Positions 38,255-47,838 of a stretch of DNA of 64,000 nt are shown one piece after another. A program made the position numbers and the translations under genes. The stretch comes from Sphingobacterium griseoflavum (GTDB lineage: Bacteria; Bacteroidota; Bacteroidia; Sphingobacteriales; Sphingobacteriaceae). The stretch covers positions 62,001-126,000 of the forward strand of contig NZ_BNAF01000010.1 in the NCBI RefSeq assembly GCF_014653155.1, in the 5' to 3' direction. The notes under the pieces were generated by a model. That model was not told the origin of the DNA and made no database searches. It was given only the letters and a program-made list of their open reading frames with translations. The number at the start of each line of letters is the position of its first letter. The stretch's first letter is position 1.

Positions 38255-38296
38255 GAAACAAAAAAGGCTAATCGATCGATTAGCCTTTTTTGTTTC
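38255..38296. terminator. 42-bp perfect palindrome, bidirectional terminator
   Basis: Bases 38255-38275 are exactly complementary to 38276-38296, centred on ATCGAT, with the outer arms GAAACAAAAAAGG and CCTTTTTTGTTTC. Each strand therefore ends in a T tract. It lies between the convergent YCF48-like gene and trxA and touches the trxA stop codon. Confidence 0.88.
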
Positions 38297-38614
38297 CTAA
38301 AGTTGTTTGGTGAGTTTCTCTACCAAGACAGATTTCGGCACAGCGCCAATTTGCTTGTCCACAATTTCTCCATTTTTGAAAAACAACAAAGCAGGGATAT
38401 TGCGAATGCCATATTTCACCGAAATTTCGGGATTATGGTCTACGTTGACTTTGCCGATAACGGCCTTTCCGTCATATTCAGAAGCGATTTCATCAACCAC
38501 TGGCCCTACCATACGACATGGACCGCACCATTCTGCCCAAAAATCTATCAAAACCGGTTTATCAGATTTGAGTACCACTTCTTCAAAATTGCTATCAGTT
38601 ATTTCTAATGCCAT
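38297..38614 (-). CDS. trxA: thioredoxin
   Basis: A 105-residue cytoplasmic thioredoxin reducing protein disulfides. The active site WAEWCGPCRMVGP has the canonical WCGPC around residues 28-32, preceded by SDKPVLIDFW and followed by KVNVDHNPEISVKYGIRNIPALLFFKNGE with the cis-Pro loop. The size is typical and there is no signal peptide. It is alone between two minus-strand units; its promoter should be in the 97 bases before it, after the dnaE stop. Confidence 0.97.
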   Translation of the reverse strand: MALEITDSNFEEVVLKSDKPVLIDFWAEWCGPCRMVGPVVDEIASEYDGKAVIGKVNVDHNPEISVKYGIRNIPALLFFKNGEIVDKQIGAVPKSVLVEKLTKQL

Positions 38615-38711
38615 AATATATATTTTTTATTTTTTCGAAATCGTTATACAAATATAACTATTTTCAATAATTACAACCGTCATCATCTGTTCATAAAATT
38701 TCTATGGGCTA

Positions 38712-41700
38712 TCAATTTAATTTATAATGCAATCCTTCAATTTTTTCGATTCCATCCAAAAATTCATTCGTCAAGTTTATGCGTGTAGACTTTGCGGGCA
38801 TTTCGATGGCTAATTCATCTTGAATATCTAGAATTTTGAACTTTAGTTGGCAGTTGGCCTCTGTATGCTCCGTTTTGGTACATTCAACCAAATTTTGCAC
38901 CATTTGAACCAATTTATCATCCAACAGGTGAAGGGGTAATTGTATTGTAAACGATTTGGCCATTTTATCGCGAAGGTCGGACAGCAATTGTATATGCTTA
39001 AGTTCAAAACCCCAATTACCTATTTGTTTAAAGCGTTCCTGTACCAACCCTCTAATTTGGACAAAGAACCCTTCCTGCAAGTATCCTTTAAATTTAACAT
39101 AGTCTTCACCGAAAACCATGATTTCATAAGAGTCGCTGTAATCTTCGATGATGAATGAACCAAATGGCTTGCCCGATTTTGCCACACGATGGTTTGCTGC
39201 AGCGATAATACCGCCCAGGATCACCTCCTTGTTTTTGATTCTATTAAAATCGATCAAAACCTCATCTTCAACTTCACTTGCTTTAACCTTATTAATTAGC
39301 TGTAAGTCACTTACCTTATTTGCACAAAAGTGCTTTATTTCAAATTTATAGTTATCTAAGGGGTGACTTGTCAGATAGATACCAATCACATCTTTTTCGT
39401 ACTTAAGCTTTTCGATCAATCCCCATTGGGCACATGGCGCCAACACGGGTTCTGGAAGTTCAGTGGCTGCTGATCCGCCGAAGAGGCTAGCCTGCGCTGA
39501 GCTTTCATTGTCTTTCACTCGGTTTCCGAATTTAATCGCCTTCTCCAAGCCGGTAGCATGATCACCCTCTGTACTGAAGTACTGTGCACGGTGTGTATTC
39601 GTAAAACTATCAAAACCACCTGCATATGCCAAACTTTCGAAAGCTTTCTTATTAGCTGCTCGCAAGTCAATCCTTTTGGCGAGATCAAAAATCGATTTAT
39701 ATCGACCGCCTTTTTCTCGGGTTTCGACAATGGTATCGACAGCTCCTGCACCTACACCTTTCACCGCCCCCATACCAAAACGAATAGCTCCTTGTTCATT
39801 TACCGTGAACTTATAATAAGATTCGTTCACATCAGGTCCCAAAACGGCCAAGCCCATGCGCCTACATTCCTCCATAAAAAAGGTCACCTGCTTGATATCG
39901 TTCATATTGTTAGAAAGCACGGCAGCCATGTATTCGGCTGGATAATGTGCCTTCAAATAAGCAGTTTGGTAAGCTATCCAAGCGTAACAGGTAGAGTGTG
40001 ATTTGTTGAACGCGTAGGATGCGAACGCTTCCCAGTCGGTCCAGATCTTTTCCAATACTTTCGGGGCATGGCCTTTTTCTGCTGCTTGGTTCACGAATTT
40101 AGGCTTCATCTTATCGAGCACCGCTTTCTGCTTCTTGCCCATTGCCTTCCGTAAAACATCCGCATCACCCTTTGAAAAGCCAGCTAATTTCTGGGACAGC
40201 AACATCACCTGCTCCTGGTATACTGTAATCCCATAGGTCTCCTGCAAATATTCTTCGCAGGCCTCCAAATCGTAAGTGATAGGCTCTATACCATGTTTAC
40301 GCTTAACAAATGACGGGATATACTCCATCGGTCCGGGTCGATAGAGCGCATTCATCGCAATTAAATCTGCAAAAACAGTGGGCTTCAGCTCCTTCATATA
40401 TTTTTGCATACCGGGCGATTCATACTGGAACACACCAATCGTCTCCCCCCGCTGGAACAGCTCATACGTCAACACATCATCAATGGGAAACTTATCCGGA
40501 TCCAATGCTACACCATGGCGCAACTTAACGTTGGTTACTGTATCTTTGATGAGCGTAAGTGTTTTAAGCCCCAAAAAGTCCATCTTCAGCAAGCCAGCGC
40601 TTTCCACGACGGAGTTGTCAAATTGCGTGACAAAAAGCTCCGAATCCTTCGCCAACGATACTGGAACAAAGTTAGTGATGTCGTCTGGGGTAATAATAAC
40701 GCCACAGGCGTGCACCCCTGTATTCCGCATCGATCCCTCCAAAATACGCGCCTGTTTGATGGTCTCGGCCTCCAGACCAGCGCCATCCGCCAAATTCTTG
40801 AGCCTGTTAACGGCTTCAATTTCTTCCGATCGCAGCACCTCCTTCAGCCCTTTATCATCCATGGTGAAAATCTTGCTTAACTTCAGGTTCGGGATCAGTT
40901 TAGCAATTTCATTTGCATCTTGCAAGGGCAAATCCAGCACGCGAGCGGTGTCCTTTATGGATGATTTCGCCGCCATTGTACCGTAGGTAATGATCTGTGC
41001 CACCTGCGAGGCGCCATACTTATCGATCACATACTGCATCACCCTTCCACGTCCCTCGTCATCAAAATCGACATCGATATCGGGCATGGAAACACGGTCT
41101 GGATTTAAGAAACGCTCGAAAAGGAGATCGTACTGAATAGGATCCAAGTTGGTAATACCGAGGCAATACGCCACCGCAGATCCCGCTGCCGAACCACGAC
41201 CCGGCCCAACGGAAACGCCCATTTTCCGCGCTTCCGCTATAAAATCCTGCACGATGAGGAAATATCCCGGATAACCAGTCCGTTCGATTGTCGCCAATTC
41301 AAAATCCAAGCGCTCTCTTACAACACCATCAATTTCCGCATACCTACTTTCTGCCCCTTTGTAGGTCAAGTGGCGCAAATATGCATTTTCTCCGCGCTTT
41401 CCACCATCGACATCGTCTTCTGCATGCTGAAATTGATCGGGAATTTCGAACTTAGGAAGCAAAACATCCCGGTTCAGCGAATAAACTTCCACCTTGTCTA
41501 AGAGCTCTTGGATATTGATTATCGCTTCAGGAATATCTGAAAAGGCCTTTTTCATTTCATCAGCCGACTTGAAATAATATTCCTGGTTAGGTAGGCCGAA
41601 GCGAAAGCCGCGACCACGACCTTTCGGTGTAGAAAGCTTTTCCCCATCCTTCACACACAACAAGATATCGTGTGCATGCGCATCGGCTTTATTCAAGTAA

Positions 41701-43136
41701 TAGGTATTATTGGTTGCCAACAATTTCACATCATGTTTCCGCGCTAACTCCACCAAGGTCTCGTTAACCCTATTTTCATCTTCTTGGCCATGACGCATCA
41801 ATTCCATGTAGAAATCATCCCCAAATTGCTCCTTCCACCATAGTAAAGCCTCCTCCGCTTGTGCTTCCCCAATATTCAGCACCTTGCTGGGCACCTCACC
41901 ATGTAAATTGCCTGACAGAACAATTAGGTTGTCCCTGTAACGTTCGATGACAGACTTATCGATGCGCGGTACATAATAAAACCCCTCGGTATATGCGGCG
42001 GATGCCATCTTTGCCAAATTGTGGTAACCTGCTTTATTTTTAGCTAAAAAAACAATCTGGTAACCATTATCCTTTCTGGATTTATCTCTGTAATTTTCGC
42101 ACACATAAAATTCGCAGCCGACAATAGGCTTTATCATGCGGCCACTAGGTTCCTCTCCGCGCTCGATTGCTTCGGCATGTTTTGCTGCAATCTCTTTATT
42201 GTGGTTGACTGCTTTATTGACAAAGTGGAAAGCGCCCATCATATTGCCATGATCTGTCAATGCAACCGCTGGCATATTGGCTTTCACCGCCGCATCAACC
42301 AAATTAACAACACCTATAGTAGACTGTAATACAGAAAATTGCGAGTGGTTATGTAAATGAGCGAACTCAGCATCTTGCAAGGCTTGAAGCAGACTCTCAT
42401 CAATAACCACTTGCGGCGTATCGCTCTTCTGCTCCTTACGGATAGCATCAGAAGCAGCTTTTAAGTTGATATGGCGCAGTCCTACCGACGCTATAAGATC
42501 GGGATTGTGCTGCTTGAACTCCACAAAATAACCTGTATCTACCTGCAGCTCTTCGGACGTGAAAATTTCCCGCCTGATCAACTCAAAGAAACAACGCGTC
42601 GTTGCTTCTACATCGGCGGTAGCATTGTGGGCTTCTGCAAACGGAACACCGAACAAATGTCCATGCAGTTCCGTCAGATTAGGCAGTTTATAACGACCAC
42701 CACGACCACCGGGCAACTGCAGGAGCTCGGCCGTCACTTCGGTACAGGTGTCTAAAACAGACATTGCTGACATGGGAGACTCTACGCCATAGCGGTAAAA
42801 CTCACTGCCCATAATGTTGAGATCGAAACCAATATTTTGTCCGACGACAAACTTAGCTTTCGCCAGTGCCTCGTTGAACTTGTGCAATACATCAAGTAAT
42901 GGCACACCATCTTTCTCGGCAAGCTCGGTAGAAATACCATGAATCTTTTCCGAGTCATAGGGAATGTTAAAGCCATCGGGCCGAATAAGGTAATCTTGGT
43001 GTTCAAGCAAACGCCCCATTTCGTCATGCAATTGCCAAGCAATCTGAATACAACGCGGCCAATTGTCCGTATCCGTAATAGGCGCGTCCCAACGTTTGGG
43101 CAAACCGGTTGTTTCCGTATCAAAAATTATATACAT
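38712..43136 (-). CDS. dnaE: DNA polymerase III alpha subunit with N-terminal DEDDh exonuclease domain
   Basis: A 1474-residue replicative polymerase. Residues 1-195 are a complete DnaQ-like proofreading exonuclease: Exo I IIFDTETTG (Asp6, Glu8), Exo II GQNIGFDLN (Asp105) and Exo III HNATADVEATT (His170, Asp175). After a linker, the PHP domain begins at FAHLHNHSQFSVLQ (about 260). The polymerase core follows, with GPGRGSAAGSAVAYCLGIT and the catalytic PDIDVDFDDEGR (near 685), then a helix-hairpin-helix region and an OB fold (VILGGIIAAANHRVAKSGKPFGSF). Plain DnaE is about 1160 residues, so the exonuclease is an in-frame addition. Confidence 0.95.
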   Translation of the reverse strand: MYIIFDTETTGLPKRWDAPITDTDNWPRCIQIAWQLHDEMGRLLEHQDYLIRPDGFNIPYDSEKIHGISTELAEKDGVPLLDVLHKFNEALAKAKFVVGQNIGFDLNIMGSEFYRYGVESPMSAMSVLDTCTEVTAELLQLPGGRGGRYKLPNLTELHGHLFGVPFAEAHNATADVEATTRCFFELIRREIFTSEELQVDTGYFVEFKQHNPDLIASVGLRHINLKAASDAIRKEQKSDTPQVVIDESLLQALQDAEFAHLHNHSQFSVLQSTIGVVNLVDAAVKANMPAVALTDHGNMMGAFHFVNKAVNHNKEIAAKHAEAIERGEEPSGRMIKPIVGCEFYVCENYRDKSRKDNGYQIVFLAKNKAGYHNLAKMASAAYTEGFYYVPRIDKSVIERYRDNLIVLSGNLHGEVPSKVLNIGEAQAEEALLWWKEQFGDDFYMELMRHGQEDENRVNETLVELARKHDVKLLATNNTYYLNKADAHAHDILLCVKDGEKLSTPKGRGRGFRFGLPNQEYYFKSADEMKKAFSDIPEAIINIQELLDKVEVYSLNRDVLLPKFEIPDQFQHAEDDVDGGKRGENAYLRHLTYKGAESRYAEIDGVVRERLDFELATIERTGYPGYFLIVQDFIAEARKMGVSVGPGRGSAAGSAVAYCLGITNLDPIQYDLLFERFLNPDRVSMPDIDVDFDDEGRGRVMQYVIDKYGASQVAQIITYGTMAAKSSIKDTARVLDLPLQDANEIAKLIPNLKLSKIFTMDDKGLKEVLRSEEIEAVNRLKNLADGAGLEAETIKQARILEGSMRNTGVHACGVIITPDDITNFVPVSLAKDSELFVTQFDNSVVESAGLLKMDFLGLKTLTLIKDTVTNVKLRHGVALDPDKFPIDDVLTYELFQRGETIGVFQYESPGMQKYMKELKPTVFADLIAMNALYRPGPMEYIPSFVKRKHGIEPITYDLEACEEYLQETYGITVYQEQVMLLSQKLAGFSKGDADVLRKAMGKKQKAVLDKMKPKFVNQAAEKGHAPKVLEKIWTDWEAFASYAFNKSHSTCYAWIAYQTAYLKAHYPAEYMAAVLSNNMNDIKQVTFFMEECRRMGLAVLGPDVNESYYKFTVNEQGAIRFGMGAVKGVGAGAVDTIVETREKGGRYKSIFDLAKRIDLRAANKKAFESLAYAGGFDSFTNTHRAQYFSTEGDHATGLEKAIKFGNRVKDNESSAQASLFGGSAATELPEPVLAPCAQWGLIEKLKYEKDVIGIYLTSHPLDNYKFEIKHFCANKVSDLQLINKVKASEVEDEVLIDFNRIKNKEVILGGIIAAANHRVAKSGKPFGSFIIEDYSDSYEIMVFGEDYVKFKGYLQEGFFVQIRGLVQERFKQIGNWGFELKHIQLLSDLRDKMAKSFTIQLPLHLLDDKLVQMVQNLVECTKTEHTEANCQLKFKILDIQDELAIEMPAKSTRINLTNEFLDGIEKIEGLHYKLN

Positions 43137-43410
43137 GCTATTCCCTTTGTCTAGATAAACAAAGTTAAAAATTAGTCTATGTATTCTATTAAGATACCTG
43201 TCAAATTATTCACCTCATGTGCTATCCTTATGAAGATTAACGCATAAAATTGAGAACTCCGCGTGCATGACACGTAGCGAGCACTTATTTCATAAAATAT
43301 GATTACAAGTAGGCAAAATACGAGAATGATTTTGTTTTCCTTTTTAGCAGATTTACGACAGATTCTACCATAGAAAAGAATAAATTGCAATTACATTAAA
43401 CAACACTTAC

Positions 43411-44805
43411 ATGTTTTCATCGCTTACTTACCAACATCGCAGAGATATATTACAAGATCATGTGGATACAGGCCTGTTGTTGTTCCTTGGAAATATCGAA
43501 AATCCGATAAACTTTGAGCACAATACATACCCTTTCCGGCAGGATAGCACCTTTCTATATTATTTTGGCATCCAAGTGCCTAACCTCGCCGCCGTGATCG
43601 ATTTAGACAACCAGCGGATCGTTGTTTTTGGCGATGAGTTGAATATCGATCAAATCGTTTGGATGGGCCGACAGGAAACATTGCGCGAGAAGTGCGATAA
43701 ATCGGGGATTACAGACTGCCGACCATTGTCGGCGTTGAAAGATTATATCAGCAAGGCTTCGTTGTCTGGTCAGTCCATTCATTATCTCCCGCCCTACCAA
43801 TCTGCTAATAAGATCCGCTTAGGCGACTTGCTAACGATTGATATTGCGCAATTAAAACCTTCAGAAGCATTCATCAAAGCTGTTGTAGCACAACGATCGA
43901 TCAAGGAAACGCAGGAGATCGCGCAGATAGAGGAGGCATTGCGGATTTCCGTGGATATGCATCTCCTGGCGATGCGTATGGCAAAACCGGGTATGAAGGA
44001 AATTGAAGTGGCCAATGCCATACGCCATTTAGCGGCCGATCAAGGTGCGCCTTTGGCCTACCCACCCATCGTGACCATACATGGCGAAATCTTGCATAAC
44101 TCGTATCAACTGAACACCTTGAAAGACGGTGACATGCTACTCAATGATTCTGGCGCCGAAACAGCTATGGGCTATGCCGGTGATTTAACCCGCACATTCC
44201 CCGTGGGACGAACATTCAGTAGCAAACAGCGCGAGATCTACGATATCGTTCTGCAATCCTTTACCGATGCGCGCGAACTATTGCGCCCCGGCATTGCTTT
44301 TAAGGACGTACACATTAGCGCTTGCCGCACATTGGTAGCCGGGCTTATCGATATCGGACTGATGAAAGGAGATCCTGATGAGGCCGTGCGCCAGCATGCC
44401 CACACCTTGTTTTTCCAATGCGGCCTAGGCCATATGATGGGACTCGATGTGCACGATATGGAAGATCTCGGCGAGCAATATGTGGGCTACACGCCGGAAC
44501 AGCCAAAGGATACGCAAACATTTGGTCTAAAATCCTTACGCTTGGGTAAGCAACTGGAAGAAGGCTTTGTTGTTACGGTAGAGCCCGGTGTATATATCAT
44601 CCCCGAGTTGATCGATCGATGGCAAGCCGAAGGCAAGCACGCATCCTTTATCAACTACGATAAGGTAAACGAATACCGTGATTTTGGCGGCATACGTATC
44701 GAAGACAACTTCTTGATCTCCACGAGCGGCTACCGTTTGTTAGGTCCGGAACTCGTAAAAGCAGCAGATGATATTGAAAAATTAAGATTAGATTATGTTT
44801 CCTAA
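43411..44805 (+). CDS. pepP: Xaa-Pro aminopeptidase family protein (M24B)
   Basis: A 464-residue cytoplasmic metallopeptidase removing N-terminal residues before proline. The N-terminal creatinase-like domain (1-170; FLGNIENPINFEHNTYPFRQDSTFLYYFGIQ) precedes the pita-bread catalytic domain. Metal ligands are readable in DMLLNDSGAETAMGYAGDLTRTFPVG (two Asp), CGLGHMMGLDVHD (His), VTVEPGVYI (Glu) and GGIRIEDNFLI (Glu). The stop overlaps the start of the next gene, a prolyl-type dipeptidyl peptidase, by 11 bases. That is strong evidence of translational coupling in proline-peptide breakdown. Confidence 0.93.
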   Translation: MFSSLTYQHRRDILQDHVDTGLLLFLGNIENPINFEHNTYPFRQDSTFLYYFGIQVPNLAAVIDLDNQRIVVFGDELNIDQIVWMGRQETLREKCDKSGITDCRPLSALKDYISKASLSGQSIHYLPPYQSANKIRLGDLLTIDIAQLKPSEAFIKAVVAQRSIKETQEIAQIEEALRISVDMHLLAMRMAKPGMKEIEVANAIRHLAADQGAPLAYPPIVTIHGEILHNSYQLNTLKDGDMLLNDSGAETAMGYAGDLTRTFPVGRTFSSKQREIYDIVLQSFTDARELLRPGIAFKDVHISACRTLVAGLIDIGLMKGDPDEAVRQHAHTLFFQCGLGHMMGLDVHDMEDLGEQYVGYTPEQPKDTQTFGLKSLRLGKQLEEGFVVTVEPGVYIIPELIDRWQAEGKHASFINYDKVNEYRDFGGIRIEDNFLISTSGYRLLGPELVKAADDIEKLRLDYVS

Positions 44806-46972
44806 ACAAACCTTGGTAAAAAAGATCGCACTTGCACTTCTCTTGGCGGCAAGTGCCAATATGGCGGTAGCGCAGATGCAATGGACAGCCGATGGAACAG
44901 GATTTTACTCTTTTTCCAAAGAAGGCATAGGTATTATCAATCCTTTACAACCGGAGAAAAGCGTAAATTTTCTGACGTCCAAAGAGCTAATTCCTGACGG
45001 CGCAAGTACGGCGCTGGACGTACAGAGTTTTCAAGTATCGCCCACTGGCAACAGCCTACTTCTTTTCGCCAACACACAGCGGGTATGGCGCGAAAATACT
45101 CGCGGCGATTATTGGTTGTTTGATAAACAGCAGAAAACCTTAGTTCAACTCGGAAAAGGACTTCCTTCCGCTTCGCTCATGTTTGCGAAGTTTTCTCCTG
45201 ACGGAACTCAGGTCGCCTATGTGTCTAAACACAACATCTATGTAGAAGACATCAAAACAAAGGAAATCAACAAAATAACGACCGACGGTACAGATCGCAT
45301 CATCAATGGAACCTTTGACTGGGCCTATGAAGAGGAATTCGGTACGCAAGATGGATTTCGTTGGTCGCCGGATGGCACCAAAATAGCTTTCTGGAAGCAG
45401 GATGCACGGCAAACAAAAAACTTTCTGATGATCAATAATACCGATAGTCTTTATGCCTTCACTATCCCCGTAGAATATCCTAAAGTAGGTCTTCCCCCTT
45501 CCCCAACAAGTATATGGATACATGACATAAAGAAGGACAATGGCATCAAAGTTAATGATTTACTATCCGCTACAGACGGTTATATTCCACGTATGGAGTG
45601 GCTAACTGACGGTAAAGGATTGATCTTCCAAACGCTGAACAGGAAGCAGAATGAAAGTAAAATCGTCGTTAGCAATGCCTCTACTGGGCAAAGTAACGTT
45701 ATCCATACCGAGCAAGATAAAGCATGGATCGATATTAAGTCACGATGGAATGATGGCGATCCTGCCGGCTGGGATTGGCTCAACGGCGGAAAGGAATTTA
45801 TCTGGGTTTCCGAAAAAGGTGGCTGGCGCCAAATTTACACCATCGACTTGCAAGGCAAGGAAAGGCTCGTGACCAAAGAGCCATTCGATATCATACAAAT
45901 AGAGATGTTTGATGCAAAAACGCAGACCATCTATTTTTCTGCTTCGCCAGATAATGCGACACAAAAGTATCTCTATAAAATCAGTTTAAAGGGAGGAAAA
46001 GCGAGTCGCGTTACTCCGAGCGGCCTGCAGGGCACCAACAGCTATACGATTTCTCCCAACGGAAAGATAGCGCTCTTTAACAGCAGCAACACCGGATACC
46101 GCGCCGCGAATGCGGTGGTATCGCTTCCAGACCACAAAGAGTTGGCACCGGCACAACAGGTCGCCAAAGCCTCTGCACAAGATGCCAAGACAGAATTCTT
46201 TCAAGTAACAACGGCAGATGGCGTAACCCTTGACGGCTGGGTGGTGAAGCCAAAGAACTTTGATTCAACAAAGAAATATCCAGTTGTATTCTACGTATAT
46301 GGTGAACCAGCATCGCAGACGGTAACGGATGCATTTGGTACAGGTAAAAATCGGCTCTACATGGGCGACATGGCGGCGGATGGCTATGTTTACGTTTCTT
46401 TGGAAAACCGTGGTGCACCAGCACCGAAAGGCAGGGAATGGCGGAAGTCGATATACCGCAATATCGGCATCCTGAATATCCGCGATCAGGCCATGGGCGC
46501 CAGAGAGGTGTTTAAATGGGGCTTTATCGATACGGCACGTGTGGCCGTTTGGGGATGGTCGGGGGGCGGCGCCTCTACCCTTAACCTGTTGGGACAATAT
46601 CCAGAGATCTATAAAACAGGAATTTCCATAGCGCCTGTTACCAATCAATTGCTCTACGATAATATTTACCAAGAACGATACATGGGACTTCCTCAAGAAA
46701 ATGAAGAGGATTTCTTAAATGGTTCGGCTATTAGCTACGCAAAAAATGTAAAGGGCAACCTTTTACTGGTTCACGGTACCGGTGATGATAACGTACACTA
46801 TCAAAACGCCGAAGTATATATCAATGAACTAATAAAATATAACATCCCGTTTCAAATGATGTCCTATCCGAACAGAAGCCATTCCATCAGCGAGGGTGAA
46901 GGAACATCGAAGCATCTGGGGTTGATCTACACGCGTTTCCTGAAAGAATATTGCCCGCCGGGCGCCAAATAA
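44795..46972 (+). CDS. dipeptidyl peptidase IV-like S9 peptidase, secreted
   Basis: A 725-residue periplasmic serine peptidase cleaving X-Pro dipeptides. The signal peptide is MFPKQTLVKKIALALLLAASANMAVAQ. The N-terminal eight-blade propeller contains the DPPIV signature DWAYEEEFGTQDGFRWSPDGTKIAFWK (the Glu pair binds the substrate amino end). The alpha/beta-hydrolase domain has Ser in VAVWGWSGGGASTL (about 587), Asp in LVHGTGDDNVHYQN (about 662) and His in NRSHSISEGEG (about 694). It overlaps the aminopeptidase gene by 11 bases. Confidence 0.94.
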   Translation: MFPKQTLVKKIALALLLAASANMAVAQMQWTADGTGFYSFSKEGIGIINPLQPEKSVNFLTSKELIPDGASTALDVQSFQVSPTGNSLLLFANTQRVWRENTRGDYWLFDKQQKTLVQLGKGLPSASLMFAKFSPDGTQVAYVSKHNIYVEDIKTKEINKITTDGTDRIINGTFDWAYEEEFGTQDGFRWSPDGTKIAFWKQDARQTKNFLMINNTDSLYAFTIPVEYPKVGLPPSPTSIWIHDIKKDNGIKVNDLLSATDGYIPRMEWLTDGKGLIFQTLNRKQNESKIVVSNASTGQSNVIHTEQDKAWIDIKSRWNDGDPAGWDWLNGGKEFIWVSEKGGWRQIYTIDLQGKERLVTKEPFDIIQIEMFDAKTQTIYFSASPDNATQKYLYKISLKGGKASRVTPSGLQGTNSYTISPNGKIALFNSSNTGYRAANAVVSLPDHKELAPAQQVAKASAQDAKTEFFQVTTADGVTLDGWVVKPKNFDSTKKYPVVFYVYGEPASQTVTDAFGTGKNRLYMGDMAADGYVYVSLENRGAPAPKGREWRKSIYRNIGILNIRDQAMGAREVFKWGFIDTARVAVWGWSGGGASTLNLLGQYPEIYKTGISIAPVTNQLLYDNIYQERYMGLPQENEEDFLNGSAISYAKNVKGNLLLVHGTGDDNVHYQNAEVYINELIKYNIPFQMMSYPNRSHSISEGEGTSKHLGLIYTRFLKEYCPPGAK

Positions 46973-47046
46973 TTTATGCAGGCAAGAGTACAGATATTCG
47001 CAGCATGATACGAGATGCTGACGCTCCAACTTAACTGCGTTGAGCC

Positions 47047-47556
47047 ATGAAAAAACAAAAACAGCCTGAAGTGTGGATGCGAGGTCCTTTGCCCAACATC
47101 CCTATTTTGCTTCAGCCCGTAGCACATGCCTTATTACAGGTTGAAGAGGACATCCAAGGCATCCTGCAAAATGTAAAGGAAGAACAACTATGGGAAAGCC
47201 CTGCCGGTGCGGCATGTATTGCGTTTCATATACAGCATATTACGGGCGTCATCGATCGCATGTTCACCTATGCGCGAAATGAAAGACTCACTGACTTGCA
47301 ATTTGATGATCTGAAACGAGAAGGCAAGCAACGAACAGGAATAGATAAGAAATGCCTGCTAAAGGATCTGAGCGAACGCATGGAACAAGCGCTGCAGGAA
47401 TTGGCTACAACGCCGGTAAGCGAGCTCGGTGAAGCGCGCTATCTTGGCAGGAAGCGCATCCCGACAACACTTATTGGCTTGCTTTTTCATGCAGCGGAAC
47501 ATAGCCAAAGACACTTCGGGCAGCTACTTGTGAAAGAGAAATGGTTGAATGCTTGA
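47047..47556 (+). CDS. DinB-fold (four-helix, DUF664-like) protein
   Basis: A 169-residue cytoplasmic protein. It fits the DinB/YfiT putative metal-dependent superfamily: LQPVAHALLQVEEDIQGILQNV, then GAACIAFHIQHITGVIDRMFTYARNE with one His ligand and IGLLFHAAEHSQRHFGQLLV with the His pair. Several superfamily members are bacillithiol- or mycothiol-dependent transferases, and bshB1 is encoded 11 kb away. No substrate can be named. It follows the dipeptidyl peptidase by 74 bases. It is unrelated to DNA polymerase IV despite the family name. Confidence 0.75.
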   Translation: MKKQKQPEVWMRGPLPNIPILLQPVAHALLQVEEDIQGILQNVKEEQLWESPAGAACIAFHIQHITGVIDRMFTYARNERLTDLQFDDLKREGKQRTGIDKKCLLKDLSERMEQALQELATTPVSELGEARYLGRKRIPTTLIGLLFHAAEHSQRHFGQLLVKEKWLNA

Positions 47557-47661
47557 TCTTTCGTTAAAATTTGTTAAAGGAGACCTTTAGATATACGAAT
47601 CATGAAGTGGTAGCGTTTTTACTATAAACACGAGAAAAAAATACTTCATAGGTTAGTTTAT

Positions 47662-47710
47662 AATTGGTTAGTTTGAAAAATCCTGAAACTCCCCGTTTCA
47701 GGATTTTTTT
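47662..47710 (+). terminator. strong terminator with upstream TTAGTTTGA motif
   Basis: AAAAATCCTGAAAC (47676-47689) pairs perfectly with GTTTCAGGATTTTT (47695-47708), followed by T. It lies 120 bases beyond the DinB-fold gene. The preceding ATTGGTTAGTTTGA recurs as ATTAATTAGTTTGA before the terminator at 52302. The rest of the 282-base gap (47557-47838) has no coding frame. Confidence 0.8.
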
Positions 47711-47797
47711 GTTGAATACGATTTTGGCATACTTACTTCCTATATGAAATTTTACGTTCACGCTACCTAGCACTTCGGTTTTTACTTCGGATAATAG

Positions 47798-47805
47798 TAT
47801 CTTTG
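47798..47805 (+). promoter_or_regulatory. -7 promoter element of the aguB gene
   Basis: TATCTTTG is an exact match to TAnnTTTG, 33 bases before the ATG at 47839. The -33 region is not a clear TTG. Confidence 0.5.
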
Positions 47806-47838
47806 CACTTTAAGCATTATACAAACGAGGATAAAGGC

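Noticed and set aside
43172..43390. 72-codon minus-strand frame between dnaE and pepP
   Set aside because: It begins with TTG, has no recognisable pattern and lies where the pepP promoter is expected.
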